Shown here one piece after another: positions 34,275-42,381 of a stretch of DNA of 64,000 bases (position 1 is its first letter; each line of letters starts with the position of its first letter). The stretch comes from Marinobacter maroccanus (lineage in GTDB: Bacteria > Pseudomonadota > Gammaproteobacteria > Pseudomonadales > Oleiphilaceae): contig NZ_PSSX01000015.1 in the NCBI RefSeq assembly GCF_002933275.1, positions 1-64,000 on the forward strand, written 5' to 3'. Under the pieces are notes generated by a model that made no database searches, was not told the DNA's origin, and saw nothing but the letters and a program-made list of their open reading frames with translations. Both the position numbers and the translations under genes were made by a program.

Positions 34275-34448
34275 TCAGTCATCCAGTTCACACCAGCGGA
34301 TAAACGTCGCGCTCACGTATTCCGGGTCTAGGTCGTTTCACCAGGCAAAGCGGCGCGTAATCGGCCCGCACTCCAGCACGTCATCAAACGCTTCCCGCAG
34401 GTCAGTCACATCCACATCGGCGGCCGGTTGGGTTCCTTTTGCAACCAT
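34275..34448 (-). pseudogene. Small reading frame with an in-frame TGA, unknown
   Basis: From ATG at 34448 the frame gives 36 codons, then TGG TGA, and continues open for 20 codons to a second TGA at 34275. Composition across the stop is protein-like (DVTDLREAFDDVLECGPITRRFAW before, NDLDPEYVSATFIRWCELDD after), so a TGG-to-TGA change of a Trp codon is a simple explanation. GC content is higher than in the flanking AT-rich islet genes. I do not recognise a family. Bases 34449-34558 hold nothing I can identify. Confidence 0.35.
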
Positions 34449-34558
34449 CCCCTAAAATCGGTGCATGCGTCACTAGAGTTCTTCGGCGCACAATTAGGCA
34501 AGTTGAGAACCCAAAGAAGAAATTATCGCAACACTCATTTACCAGTCGCCTGATGACT

Positions 34559-35419
34559 TCAGCAACTGCGGAACAACATAGAAGTACTTCCGGTTTGATG
34601 GATCATTTTTTTGAGCTCGAAAAGCTCAGACTTCTTTAAAAGTTGCCGCCAAGTTTTGCAGTGGTAAATTCTTGGACCAAGGTCTGGCCGCTTTTGTTGC
34701 ATCATCCCGATCGCTGACTTTAAATCCGTCCAGCCATCACGTGCCAACTGTTCTTCTGCCTCGAACAAAAGGTGAACAGCGGTCGTATCACGCCAAACAA
34801 TGGGCAGACCGGGATAAACGCCGTAGCTCAGCACAGATCCAAACTCATCCGACTGCATAAATTCAACGGCTTGCTTGGCCGCTGAGCGGCGCGTTTTATC
34901 CCACTCTTTGAGTCTTTTAAAATTCTGAGCGACTACTTGTTGAACATTAGCGAGATGCCTGACAGCGTCGTCGCAACCGGAAACCTCATTGAGATTGAAG
35001 CGTTCGAGAAAATGATGAACCAGTTCGTTTCGAATCAAGACGATTTCTGCAAGTTCTGCCCTTAAAGTCTCATGCCGTTCTTCGTTCATCGACATCGAGA
35101 ATCGAAATTGGAACTCAGAAAGTTTCGGGTTTTCGAGCGGTTCATCCGGCGGTGGCGAAGAATCCTCGTCAGCTGAGTAAGGAACAAGATATTCTCCCGT
35201 AAGCTCTCCGATCAGTTGCCCAAGGGTTTTATTGGAGAAGTGGGCCTTGCGAGCTTCCTGATGGGCTTCCAAGGTTTCAGTGTTTCCCCTGATAACCGTC
35301 GTCGACAGGAAGCGCTTCAGGCCCAGCTCATACCTCTGGAGCTGAAGCAGGCATTGACCGAAGCTTCTCTCGATCTTCGCTCGAAGGGACTCCAAGCTCT
35401 CTCCACCAAGATCATTCAT
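34559..35419 (-). CDS. Putative HEPN-like and OST-HTH/LOTUS domain protein
   Basis: 286 residues. The N-terminal two thirds are helical. Residues 121-140 contain IVLIRNELVHHF, in which R130-N-x3-H135 fits the RX4-6H catalytic motif of HEPN ribonucleases. The C-terminal segment (about 225-275, DGWTDLKSAIGMM, then PDLGPRIYHCKTWRQLLKK) fits the OST-HTH/LOTUS winged helix, an RNA-binding domain. The assignment of LOTUS is fairly good by pattern; HEPN rests on one motif in a helical context. It stands alone on the minus strand between the decayed islet and a fatty-acid gene. An RNA-cutting defence or toxin role is inference. Confidence 0.6.
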   Translation of the reverse strand: MNDLGGESLESLRAKIERSFGQCLLQLQRYELGLKRFLSTTVIRGNTETLEAHQEARKAHFSNKTLGQLIGELTGEYLVPYSADEDSSPPPDEPLENPKLSEFQFRFSMSMNEERHETLRAELAEIVLIRNELVHHFLERFNLNEVSGCDDAVRHLANVQQVVAQNFKRLKEWDKTRRSAAKQAVEFMQSDEFGSVLSYGVYPGLPIVWRDTTAVHLLFEAEEQLARDGWTDLKSAIGMMQQKRPDLGPRIYHCKTWRQLLKKSELFELKKMIHQTGSTSMLFRSC

Positions 35420-35480
35420 TGCTTTCTTTCAGCTCCTTGATACCGGAATAGTCCTGCCAGATTTGTGTGAACGCTGGCCA

Positions 35481-36284
35481 TCACTTCTTCGACATCGCCT
35501 CCAGCATTCTATTCACCGCTTCCAGATGCTCCGGCTCGTTGTGGCACATGCCCTGGAAGTTGGCACAAACGTCCAGAAAATCCTTCAGTTCCATTCTCGG
35601 CGCCATTTTCATCAGGCGCTTTGTGAGCCGCGTGGCTTTTGGCGGCTGGCTGGCTATGCGGCTTGCCATGGTATTCGCAGCGTTCATCAGTTCTTCCGCT
35701 GGCACCATTTCCAGAACAATGCCCAACTCTTTTGCCTCGGCGGCGTCGATCACACGGCCGGTGAGCGTGAGCTCGAAGGCGCGCTGGTAGCCGATCAGGC
35801 GCTGCATGAACCAGGCACCGCCGTCGCCGGGGATGATGCCGAGGTTGAGGAAGGTTTCGCCGAACTTGGCGCTTTCCGAGGCGATGCGGATGTCTGCCAT
35901 GTTGGCCAGATCAAAGCCGGCACCAATAGCGGGGCCGTTTACGGCGGCGATGATGGGTACTTCCACGTTCTGAAGGGCCAGGGGAATGCGCTGGATGCCT
36001 TTGCGGTAGCGGTCGGCGCATTCGGCCACGTCTCCGGCGAAATCGCCGCTGCGGTTGGCCATATCCCGGATGTTGCCGCCTGCACTGAACGCAGAGCCCG
36101 CTCCGGTGATCACCAGTACCGACACATCCTCGCACTGGTTCACCCATTCCGCCGTGGTTACGATGTCGTCAATCAGGTTTGAGCCTGTGAGCGCATTGCG
36201 CAGGTCGTGACGGTTGAGGGTAAGGGTGGCTACCCGGTTTTCCAGGGTGAGCAGTGCGTCGGTGAGCTTGGGTACGGTGGTCAT
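35481..36284 (-). CDS. Enoyl-CoA hydratase/isomerase family protein
   Basis: 267 residues, crotonase fold. The oxyanion-hole segment ITGAGSAFSAGGNIRDMANR (about 56-75) and GPAIGAGFDLANMADIRIASESAKFGETFLNLGIIPGDGG (beyond 115) contain Glu and Gly residues expected of hydratases, with the second Glu position occupied in GETFLNLG. It acts on acyl-CoA thioesters, probably in beta-oxidation or an unsaturated/branched acyl side route. Separate from the second crotonase at 37586. It resumes the backbone after the AT-rich islet. Confidence 0.88.
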   Translation of the reverse strand: MTTVPKLTDALLTLENRVATLTLNRHDLRNALTGSNLIDDIVTTAEWVNQCEDVSVLVITGAGSAFSAGGNIRDMANRSGDFAGDVAECADRYRKGIQRIPLALQNVEVPIIAAVNGPAIGAGFDLANMADIRIASESAKFGETFLNLGIIPGDGGAWFMQRLIGYQRAFELTLTGRVIDAAEAKELGIVLEMVPAEELMNAANTMASRIASQPPKATRLTKRLMKMAPRMELKDFLDVCANFQGMCHNEPEHLEAVNRMLEAMSKK

Positions 36285-36337
36285 GATTGCGGTTCCTTGT
36301 TTTTGATCAGCGCGTATCTTCGCGCGCGGGAACCGGA

Positions 36338-37216
36338 TTAATCAACTGCCAGCCGCGCCTTTCGGTAACGGCTGACTTCTGTCCAGCCGTGCACTGCCAG
36401 GGCGGAGAACACGATGACACCGCCCACCAGGCTCAGTTTTGGCGGCACCTCGCCAAGGAACAGCCACACCAGGAAGGACCCAAGCACGGTCTCAAGAAGC
36501 AGCATCAGGCTGACTTCTGCCGCAGGAATATAGCGGGGGCCAATCTGGATCAGAATACAGGCGGTTGGCAGGAACACCAGGCAGAGCAGGGCGATAAAGA
36601 AGAAATCCCGGCCCAATGGCATCTGGGCTCCGCCAAATACAGCGGCCACGACTGCCAGCGCCAGGGCACCGAACATGAGCATCACGCTCATATCGCTGTC
36701 GGGTTTGGATCGGGCCACGTTAAGGTTGGAGGCCAGGGCCGTGGCGGCGACCACTGCCATCAGCAGGCCCAGCGGGTCACCCTTGCCGAATTCACCCACC
36801 GCCATCAAGGTGGCGCCGCCGACGCACACCAGGATGACTACCCAGGTTCGCAGCGGCAGGGTTTCCTTCCACACCGCCCAGGCAATGACCGCCGCGATCA
36901 CCGGCGCGGTGTTGAGGATCACCAGCACGTTGCCCGCAGCCGTGTTCTTCATGCCCACCACGAAGCCGAGGGTGCTGATGGCAAAGGCACTGGCACAGAA
37001 CAGGCCTTTACGGCCGCATTTGCGGATTTCAGGCAACAGCCGGGAACGGTAACGGGCCCAGCTGATCACAAAAAAACTGATGGCCAGCAACAAGCCCCGC
37101 CAGAACAGGAACACCACCGGGTCCACGGAGGTGATTTTCACAAGCAGCGCATCCGGGACGATAAAAAGCACGCCGAGGGCGGCGATGGTCAGTCCTTTGA
37201 TTCGGGTTGTCTGCAA
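36338..37216 (-). CDS. EamA-family (DMT) transporter
   Basis: 292 residues with ten hydrophobic helices in two repeated five-helix EamA units (about 8-140 and 150-285). The second repeat ends PAAEVSLMLLLETVLGSFLVWLFLGEVPP, the best-conserved EamA signature. Exporter of small metabolites, substrate not predictable. 53 bases separate it from the enoyl-CoA hydratase downstream on the same strand; it may share a transcript with the small gene at 37255. Confidence 0.88.
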   Translation of the reverse strand: MQTTRIKGLTIAALGVLFIVPDALLVKITSVDPVVFLFWRGLLLAISFFVISWARYRSRLLPEIRKCGRKGLFCASAFAISTLGFVVGMKNTAAGNVLVILNTAPVIAAVIAWAVWKETLPLRTWVVILVCVGGATLMAVGEFGKGDPLGLLMAVVAATALASNLNVARSKPDSDMSVMLMFGALALAVVAAVFGGAQMPLGRDFFFIALLCLVFLPTACILIQIGPRYIPAAEVSLMLLLETVLGSFLVWLFLGEVPPKLSLVGGVIVFSALAVHGWTEVSRYRKARLAVD

Positions 37217-37254
37217 TGTGGGTTCGCCTGTTCCGGAGTGGTTTGTGGTTTAGC

Positions 37255-37398
37255 TTACGGGTTGTCCTGCTCTGGCAGCGGCTGGATGCTGTTGATGTCG
37301 CCGGTTGGTGTTGCAGGTTCGTCTTTGATGATAATGAAGATTGCTCCGCCAATAACTGCGATGGCAAAGATGGCTTTGAGGATTATCGATTTCGACAT
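37255..37398 (-). CDS. 47-residue single-helix membrane peptide
   Basis: Short reading frame beginning at the ATG at 37398 with AGAGGAAG eight bases before it. A hydrophobic helix (about 4-24, SIILKAIFAIAVIGGAIFIII) preceded by Lys is followed by a Pro-rich polar tail (PATPTGDINSIQPLPEQDNP). The good ribosome site and the clean helix-tail layout support a real gene. It lies 38 bases upstream of the EamA transporter on the same strand. No family recognised. Confidence 0.6.
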   Translation of the reverse strand: MSKSIILKAIFAIAVIGGAIFIIIKDEPATPTGDINSIQPLPEQDNP

Positions 37399-37585
37399 GC
37401 GTTCTTCCTCTCTGCGTTTTGGCTTATACAGACAGCCTATGGGCGGCAGAGGGCGATAACAACCTCAAGGCCCCGAAAACTGAGCATCCTACAAAAGTCG
37501 CTTCGACAGTATAGACGCAGTCAGCAATACTCTGGGTAAGTTTGCAGGTTGCCTGGAGCAGCAATGATAAAAATGGAGTGTCCTC

Positions 37586-38377
37586 ATGACTGAACAAACC
37601 GCAGATCTGGTTCACAAGTACAGCGACAATGGCATTACCACGCTCACGCTGAACCAGCCGGAGAAGAAAAACAGCCTGTCCATGGCCATGCTGGAGGCCC
37701 TGTCTGAAGAGCTTGAGATCATCGCCTCCGATACGGAGACCCGGGTTGTGGTTCTGGCGGCCCATGGCAATGTGTTCTGTGCCGGCCACGACCTTCGGGA
37801 AGTGCGGGAGCAGTTTGATAGCCATGAATTCCAGATGGCGCTGTTTAACCTGTGCAGCAAGGTGATGCAGCAGATCGTCAATCTGCCCCGGCCGGTGATT
37901 GCCAGGGTTGCCGGTGTTGCCACCGCCGCAGGCTGTCAGCTGGTGGCCAGTTGCGACCTGGCTGTAGCGGCAGATACCGCACGGTTTGCCACGCCAGGTG
38001 TGAACATCGGGCTATTCTGTTCCACGCCGATGGTGGCGCTGTCCCGCAATGTCTCGCGCAAGCACGCCATGGAAATGCTGCTGACTGGTGAAATGATCGG
38101 TGCCGTGAAGGCGGAACGGATCGGGCTGGTCAATCAGATAGTCGACGAGCAGCACCTGGACGAGATGGTCTACAAGCTGGCCCGCACCATTGCCGACAAG
38201 TCCGGGCACACTCTGAAGATTGGCAAAGAGGCCTTCTACCGGCAGCTGGAAATGCCGCTGGAAGACGCCTACGAGTACACCTCCAGGGTGATGGCCGACA
38301 ACATGATGGCCAACGATGCCCAGGAAGGTATCTGCGCGTTTCTCGAGAAGCGCAAGCCGGAGTGGAAAGACAGTTAG
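37586..38377 (+). CDS. Enoyl-CoA hydratase
   Basis: 263 residues, crotonase fold. TLTLNQPEKKNSLSMAMLEAL at the N terminus, AAHGNVFCAGHDLREVRE (about 54-71) for the oxyanion hole, then RVAGVATAAGCQLVASCDLAVAA and RFATPGVNIGLFCSTP; the second position that is Glu in bovine hydratase is not Glu here (GLFCST), so it may be an isomerase or a hydratase of the EchA8/ECHDC3-like group. The ATG has GGAGTG upstream. Transcribed alone, away from the small gene at 37255. Confidence 0.88.
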   Translation: MTEQTADLVHKYSDNGITTLTLNQPEKKNSLSMAMLEALSEELEIIASDTETRVVVLAAHGNVFCAGHDLREVREQFDSHEFQMALFNLCSKVMQQIVNLPRPVIARVAGVATAAGCQLVASCDLAVAADTARFATPGVNIGLFCSTPMVALSRNVSRKHAMEMLLTGEMIGAVKAERIGLVNQIVDEQHLDEMVYKLARTIADKSGHTLKIGKEAFYRQLEMPLEDAYEYTSRVMADNMMANDAQEGICAFLEKRKPEWKDS

Positions 38378-38402
38378 GCTCGCTTGCAGGAATCAGCCCG
38401 GT

Positions 38403-38972
38403 CTATCGTGCCGGGCAGTTGTCCTTGCCTACGTAGAGCCGGTCGCCAGGCCTGATTTCATGTTCCCGGAAAAAGCCCGCGTTCATCTCCACCGCCTGAA
38501 TAAAGGGCACACCGGCGGGGTAGGTGGGGCAGCCGGAACCGCTGGCCGAGGCGCAGGGTACCATCTGACGAATACTGCCGATCACGCCGTGCTGGTTCAG
38601 GAAAGCGATGTCCAGCGGAATCAGGGTCTTGTACATCCAGAAGCCGTGGCTGGCTTGCCTGGGCTCGCTGTATTCAAACAGCATCCCAGCGTTAGGCGCC
38701 AGAGAAGTGCGGCCCATCAATCCCTTCTGGCGCTGTTCGGAGCTGCTGGCCACTTCCAGTGTGACAGGCACTGTGCCCGCCGCAGACACAAAGCAGCCCT
38801 CGATAACCGGAAGACCTTCCTGTGGTGCAGCGATGCCTGAAGAGCAACCGTAAATCAGAGTACTGAGCGCCAGTACAAACCAGACTTTCAGCCCGCCAAC
38901 AACTCCCGATGGCGCTGTCACGAGCGCAACCGGTAGCCGGTTTTGAAGATCCACCAGATACCCACCATGCAC
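38403..38972 (-). CDS. DUF192 lipoprotein
   Basis: About 170-189 residues. A lipoprotein signal ([14 protein letters not shown], lipobox LIYGC) precedes a DUF192 domain: [29 protein letters not shown] and [30 protein letters not shown] are diagnostic. Function of DUF192 is unestablished. The start is uncertain: the ATG at 38972 overlaps the permease by 55 bases, while a GTG at 38921 overlaps its TGA (GTGA) and gives a better-placed signal peptide; neither has a strong ribosome site. Last gene of the ABC exporter unit. Confidence 0.85.
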   Translation of the reverse strand: MHGGYLVDLQNRLPVALVTAPSGVVGGLKVWFVLALSTLIYGCSSGIAAPQEGLPVIEGCFVSAAGTVPVTLEVASSSEQRQKGLMGRTSLAPNAGMLFEYSEPRQASHGFWMYKTLIPLDIAFLNQHGVIGSIRQMVPCASASGSGCPTYPAGVPFIQAVEMNAGFFREHEIRPGDRLYVGKDNCPAR

Positions 38973-39679
38973 GCGGTGAGAAAGACCAGGGTCATGCCCA
39001 CGCTGATGGCGATGTGGACATCAGATACACCGTAGAACGCCCAGCGGAAGCCGCTGATCAGATAGACCACGGGGTTGAACAGGCTCACGGTCTGCCAGAC
39101 CTCCGGCAGCATGTCGATTGAATAGAAGGTGCCGCCAAGGAACACCAGAGGCGTGACGATCATCATGGGTACAATCTGGAGCTTTTCGAAACCATCTGCC
39201 CAGATACCGATGATGAAACCGAACAGGCTGAAGGTCACCGACGTGAGCACCAGGAAGGACAACATCCAGAAGGGATGCAGCACGTCGTAATCGACAAAGA
39301 ATTTCGCCGTGGCAAGGATGATCAGCCCCAGGATGACGGACTTGGTGGCAGCGGCGCCAACGTAACCCAGAACTACTTCGACGTAAGATACCGGGGCCGA
39401 GAGTACTTCATAGATGGTCCCCGAGAACTTGGGCATGTAGATGCCAAACGAGGCGTTGGAAATGCTCTGCATCAGCAGGGACAACATCACCAGCCCCGGG
39501 ATGATGTAGGCACCGTAGGCGATGTTGTCAATATCACCCATACGCGAGCCAATGGCGGAGCCGAAGACGACGAAATACAGGCAGGTGGAAATCACCGGCG
39601 AGAGTACGCTCTGCATCACCGTGCGGCGCATTCGGGCCATTTCGAATTTGTAAATTGCGCGGATACCGTAAAGGTTCAT
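38918..39679 (-). CDS. ABC-2 type exporter permease, YadH-like
   Basis: 253 residues from the ATG at 39679 (GGAGAAAGG upstream); the longer reading frame adds 44 residues overlapping the ATPase gene. Six hydrophobic helices follow a cytoplasmic N terminus ([17 protein letters not shown]), with the ABC-2 signature [18 protein letters not shown] and [36 protein letters not shown]. Length and partner fit YadGH of E. coli, whose substrate is unknown. Encoded 25 bases after the ATPase gene. Confidence 0.9.
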   Translation of the reverse strand: MNLYGIRAIYKFEMARMRRTVMQSVLSPVISTCLYFVVFGSAIGSRMGDIDNIAYGAYIIPGLVMLSLLMQSISNASFGIYMPKFSGTIYEVLSAPVSYVEVVLGYVGAAATKSVILGLIILATAKFFVDYDVLHPFWMLSFLVLTSVTFSLFGFIIGIWADGFEKLQIVPMMIVTPLVFLGGTFYSIDMLPEVWQTVSLFNPVVYLISGFRWAFYGVSDVHIAISVGMTLVFLTACMVGIWWIFKTGYRLRS

Positions 39680-39704
39680 GCCTTTCTCCGTTGGGCCGGC
39701 CGGC

Positions 39705-40625
39705 TTACTCGTGCACCAGGCCGACAAAAATCTCTTCAAGGGAGCTTTCCCGGGTTTGCAGATCCCGGTATTCGATACCCAGATCCCCGAGTGTGCGTAG
39801 CAGCCTGGCAACGCCGGCCTGTTCCTGCTGGGAATCGAAGGTGTAGATCAGCTCGTATCCATCCTCGGACAGCTCCACCGGTTCCAGGGTGAGTTCGCCC
39901 GGCACCTTGTCGAGCTTTTGCGCAAGGTGGAGGCGCAGCTCCTTTTTGCCAAGTTTGGTCATCAACTGGGTCTTGTCCTCCACCAGGATGATTTCACCCT
40001 GCCGGATTACCCCGATCCGGTCGGCCATTTCCTCGGCTTCTTCAATGTAATGGGTAGTGAGGATGATGGTAACGCCACTTTCCCGGAGTTTGCGGACCAT
40101 CTCCCACATGTCCCGACGCAGCTCCACATCCACGCCGGCGGTTGGCTCATCCAGGAACAGGATCTGAGGTTCGTGGGATAGTGCCTTGGCAATCATTACC
40201 CGGCGTTTCATGCCTCCGGACAGGGACATGATGCGGTTGTTGCGCTTGTCCCAGAGGGAAAGATCTTTCAGCACCTTTTCGATATGGGACGGCTTTGGCG
40301 GCTTGCCAAACAGGCCGCGGCTGAAGGAAACGGCATCCCACACGGTTTCGAACGAATCGGTGTTCAGTTCCTGGGGCACCAGGCCGATGGTCTCGCGGGC
40401 TTTGCGGTAATCTTTGACAATGTCATAGCCGGCGGCTTTTACCTCGCCCGAGGAGAGATTGACAATGCCGCAGATGATGCTGATGAGCGTGGTCTTGCCG
40501 GCGCCATTGGGGCCGAGCAGGGCGAAGATCTCGCCACGGCGGATGTCCAGGTTGATGTTCTTCAGGGCCTGAAAACCGTCACCATATACCTTGCTCAGGT
40601 GCTTAACGGAGATATCCGGCTGCAC
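39705..40625 (-). CDS. ABC exporter ATP-binding protein, YadG-like
   Basis: 306 residues. Walker [10 protein letters not shown] (about 38-46), Q-loop VPQEL, signature [16 protein letters not shown], Walker [13 protein letters not shown] and H-loop THY are all intact. A C-terminal regulatory extension (about 225-306) fits the YadG/CcmA type. It forms an ABC-2 exporter with the next gene. About 100 bases lie between its start and the divergent gene at 40728. Confidence 0.92.
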   Translation of the reverse strand: MQPDISVKHLSKVYGDGFQALKNINLDIRRGEIFALLGPNGAGKTTLISIICGIVNLSSGEVKAAGYDIVKDYRKARETIGLVPQELNTDSFETVWDAVSFSRGLFGKPPKPSHIEKVLKDLSLWDKRNNRIMSLSGGMKRRVMIAKALSHEPQILFLDEPTAGVDVELRRDMWEMVRKLRESGVTIILTTHYIEEAEEMADRIGVIRQGEIILVEDKTQLMTKLGKKELRLHLAQKLDKVPGELTLEPVELSEDGYELIYTFDSQQEQAGVARLLRTLGDLGIEYRDLQTRESSLEEIFVGLVHE

Positions 40626-40727
40626 GGGCGTGTCCTGTGGTCAAAATGGGTCGAATTGAAGGCGCGGTATTTTCTCATGACTGGCGCCGGTTTAGAAACC
40701 TTTGCCTTGGCGGGAGAAAACTCCATA

Positions 40728-41243
40728 ATGCCCCGCAGGTTTGTTCGGGGTGCCGTTATGTTACGCGCTATTGCAGTGGCAGGATTGATTCTGGGTCTTA
40801 TTGCCGTGGCTGTTTTCGGTCCACGCATGCTAGGGGACGATGAGGAAGACCCGGAGACCGGGACTGTAAATGAGAGTGCCGCCGCCAACACCCGGTGTGA
40901 TTTGCTGCAGGATAGCCCGTGCCGATGGTCAGACAGTTCCGGGGACTGGGAAGTCAGCCTCAGCAAGCTGGGCGAGGGCACCCAGGGCATGGAATACCGC
41001 CTCACGGTTGTTACACCAGAGCATCCCGAACGTTTTCTCGCCGTTCTGCGGGGCGAATCCATGTATATGGGCGAGTACCCGGTACCGCTGGGCAACCAGG
41101 CAGGAAATGAATACGCCGCCCGCTTTACCGCACCCTTCTGTGCCGTAGACGCCACTATGACGTGGCGTATTGACCTTCAGCAGGGCCAAAAGCCCATCGA
41201 GGGTATCCCGGTAAAGCTGGTTTTTCAGGCCGAACCGCACTGA
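40728..41243 (+). CDS. Membrane-anchored periplasmic protein of unknown function
   Basis: 171 residues from the ATG at 40728 (GGGAGA upstream, start PRRFVRG giving a positive n-region). A signal anchor at about 11-32 (LRAIAVAGLILGLIAVAVFG) is followed by an acidic linker (DDEEDPE) and a beta-rich domain with Cys in NTRCDLLQDSPCRW and FTAPFCAVDATMTWRIDL, likely disulfides. An ATG at 40758 is a possible alternative. The longer frame from 40284 is the antisense of the ABC gene and is not used. No family recognised. Confidence 0.6.
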   Translation: MPRRFVRGAVMLRAIAVAGLILGLIAVAVFGPRMLGDDEEDPETGTVNESAAANTRCDLLQDSPCRWSDSSGDWEVSLSKLGEGTQGMEYRLTVVTPEHPERFLAVLRGESMYMGEYPVPLGNQAGNEYAARFTAPFCAVDATMTWRIDLQQGQKPIEGIPVKLVFQAEPH

Positions 41244-41327
41244 GCCATCTGGAACTGGCGGCCCGTCGGCTGACAACGGGCCGGGATTGTGTAAAATCAC
41301 CATACCGCCACTATCAGGGACAACGTG

Positions 41328-41639
41328 ATGGATTACGGAGATAGCGTTCAGAAGGTACTGCTGAGAAAAATCCGCAAAGCCGAGCAGGACCTGATTCAGC
41401 TCAAGCTGGATTACTGCCGGTTTGTGTTCGGATTGACTCACCGGGCGAAAGTGTTGTCCGGCGGCGTGACCTACGTGGTTCGTTCGGTAGATGTGGACAG
41501 CATGGCCAATACCGATGATGGCGGGTTCAGCCGGCCCGAGATTACCGGCACCCGTGCAGACGAACAGGATCATGCCGAACCCGTGGCGCTGGGCACCGAC
41601 TGGGTGCTTGAAACCGCCCCAAGTCGGGCTGCTAAATAA
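41328..41639 (+). CDS. Small soluble protein of unknown function
   Basis: 103 residues. The N-terminal half is helical (YGDSVQKVLLRKIRKAEQDLIQLKLDYCRFVFGL), then LSGGVTYVVRSVDVDSM and an acidic, probably disordered tail. AGGGA precedes both the GTG at 41325 and the ATG at 41328; the ATG has better spacing. No family recognised. It overlaps the convergent gene at 41632 by eight bases. A 7-base-pair hairpin (GGCCCGT/ACGGGCC, 41260-41282) lies upstream without a T run. Confidence 0.6.
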   Translation: MDYGDSVQKVLLRKIRKAEQDLIQLKLDYCRFVFGLTHRAKVLSGGVTYVVRSVDVDSMANTDDGGFSRPEITGTRADEQDHAEPVALGTDWVLETAPSRAAK

Positions 41640-42246
41640 ATGCGTTAGCGGTAATGGCTTCGTAGAGACTTGATGTCGGCGGTACGTAGTGGTTATACCG
41701 CCAGAATTCCGCGCCTTCCAATCCCGCCCTGAAACAGGCCAGGTAAACCGTGCTGGCCGTCAATGTTGTTATCGCCTGAACAGCCTCCGGCTGGCGAATC
41801 CCGGTTTTTCGACTGGCAATCTGCGCAACGATGCCGATCAGCGCTGCGGAGTGTCGGGTGTTTTTATCGCTGAGGGCACAACCGGCGCCATAGAGCCAGG
41901 CAGCGGCATAAGCCTTGACCGCTTCTGGCGCGGTTGCCAGTTCCAGGCCGTTAACACGGCAATCCCTTTCCTGCAGACCTGCCAGGATATGCAGCCGGGT
42001 AATGAGTCCGGCACGGTCCGGGGCAGCCTCCACCACCGGTTTTCGCTCCGCAACAGGCCATTCTGAGGTGCTTAAGGGAAGTTCGGAGTGGTGCGCGTCG
42101 ACCAGGTGACTGCCTGACCAGATTTTCTGATGGCCCGCTGCCAGGGGCTCCGAGCGCACCAGTGTGATCATCCGTATAGCGAGCAGGACAAGGAGCGCCA
42201 GCAGACCCACCTGAATAAAAAGAATCAATCCGTTAACCATCATCAC
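41632..42246 (-). CDS. Membrane-anchored protein of unknown function
   Basis: 204 residues. One N-terminal transmembrane helix (about 4-24, NGLILFIQVGLLALLVLLAI) followed by a polar linker and a helical C-terminal domain (about 85-204) containing ITRLHILAGLQERDCRVNGLELATAPEAVKAYAAAWLYGAGCALSD. No catalytic motif seen and no family recognised. The 135-base gap to the permease gene (42247-42381) contains no clear terminator. Confidence 0.6.
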   Translation of the reverse strand: MMMVNGLILFIQVGLLALLVLLAIRMITLVRSEPLAAGHQKIWSGSHLVDAHHSELPLSTSEWPVAERKPVVEAAPDRAGLITRLHILAGLQERDCRVNGLELATAPEAVKAYAAAWLYGAGCALSDKNTRHSAALIGIVAQIASRKTGIRQPEAVQAITTLTASTVYLACFRAGLEGAEFWRYNHYVPPTSSLYEAITANAFI

Positions 42247-42381
42247 CAGAACTCTGAATGTTGCAACAGGTGATCGGATTGTAACGGAATGTATCCTGCA
42301 AATACCGCCAACCCGTCCCCATAACCTGGCCTACGATTGACTGAAATGACGGAACTGTGACGGGGATCGCACCGATCGTGG

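Noticed and set aside
32023..35480. Repeat of the tRNA-Leu 3' end as an attR site
   Set aside because: Looked for the T-arm and acceptor sequence through the islet; no copy found, so attachment-site integration is not demonstrated.
40284..40727. Long plus-strand open frame upstream of the 40728 gene
   Set aside because: It is the antisense of the ABC ATPase gene; only the part from 40728 has a ribosome site and a signal anchor.
41260..41282. Terminator from the GGCCCGT/ACGGGCC hairpin
   Set aside because: No T run on either side.
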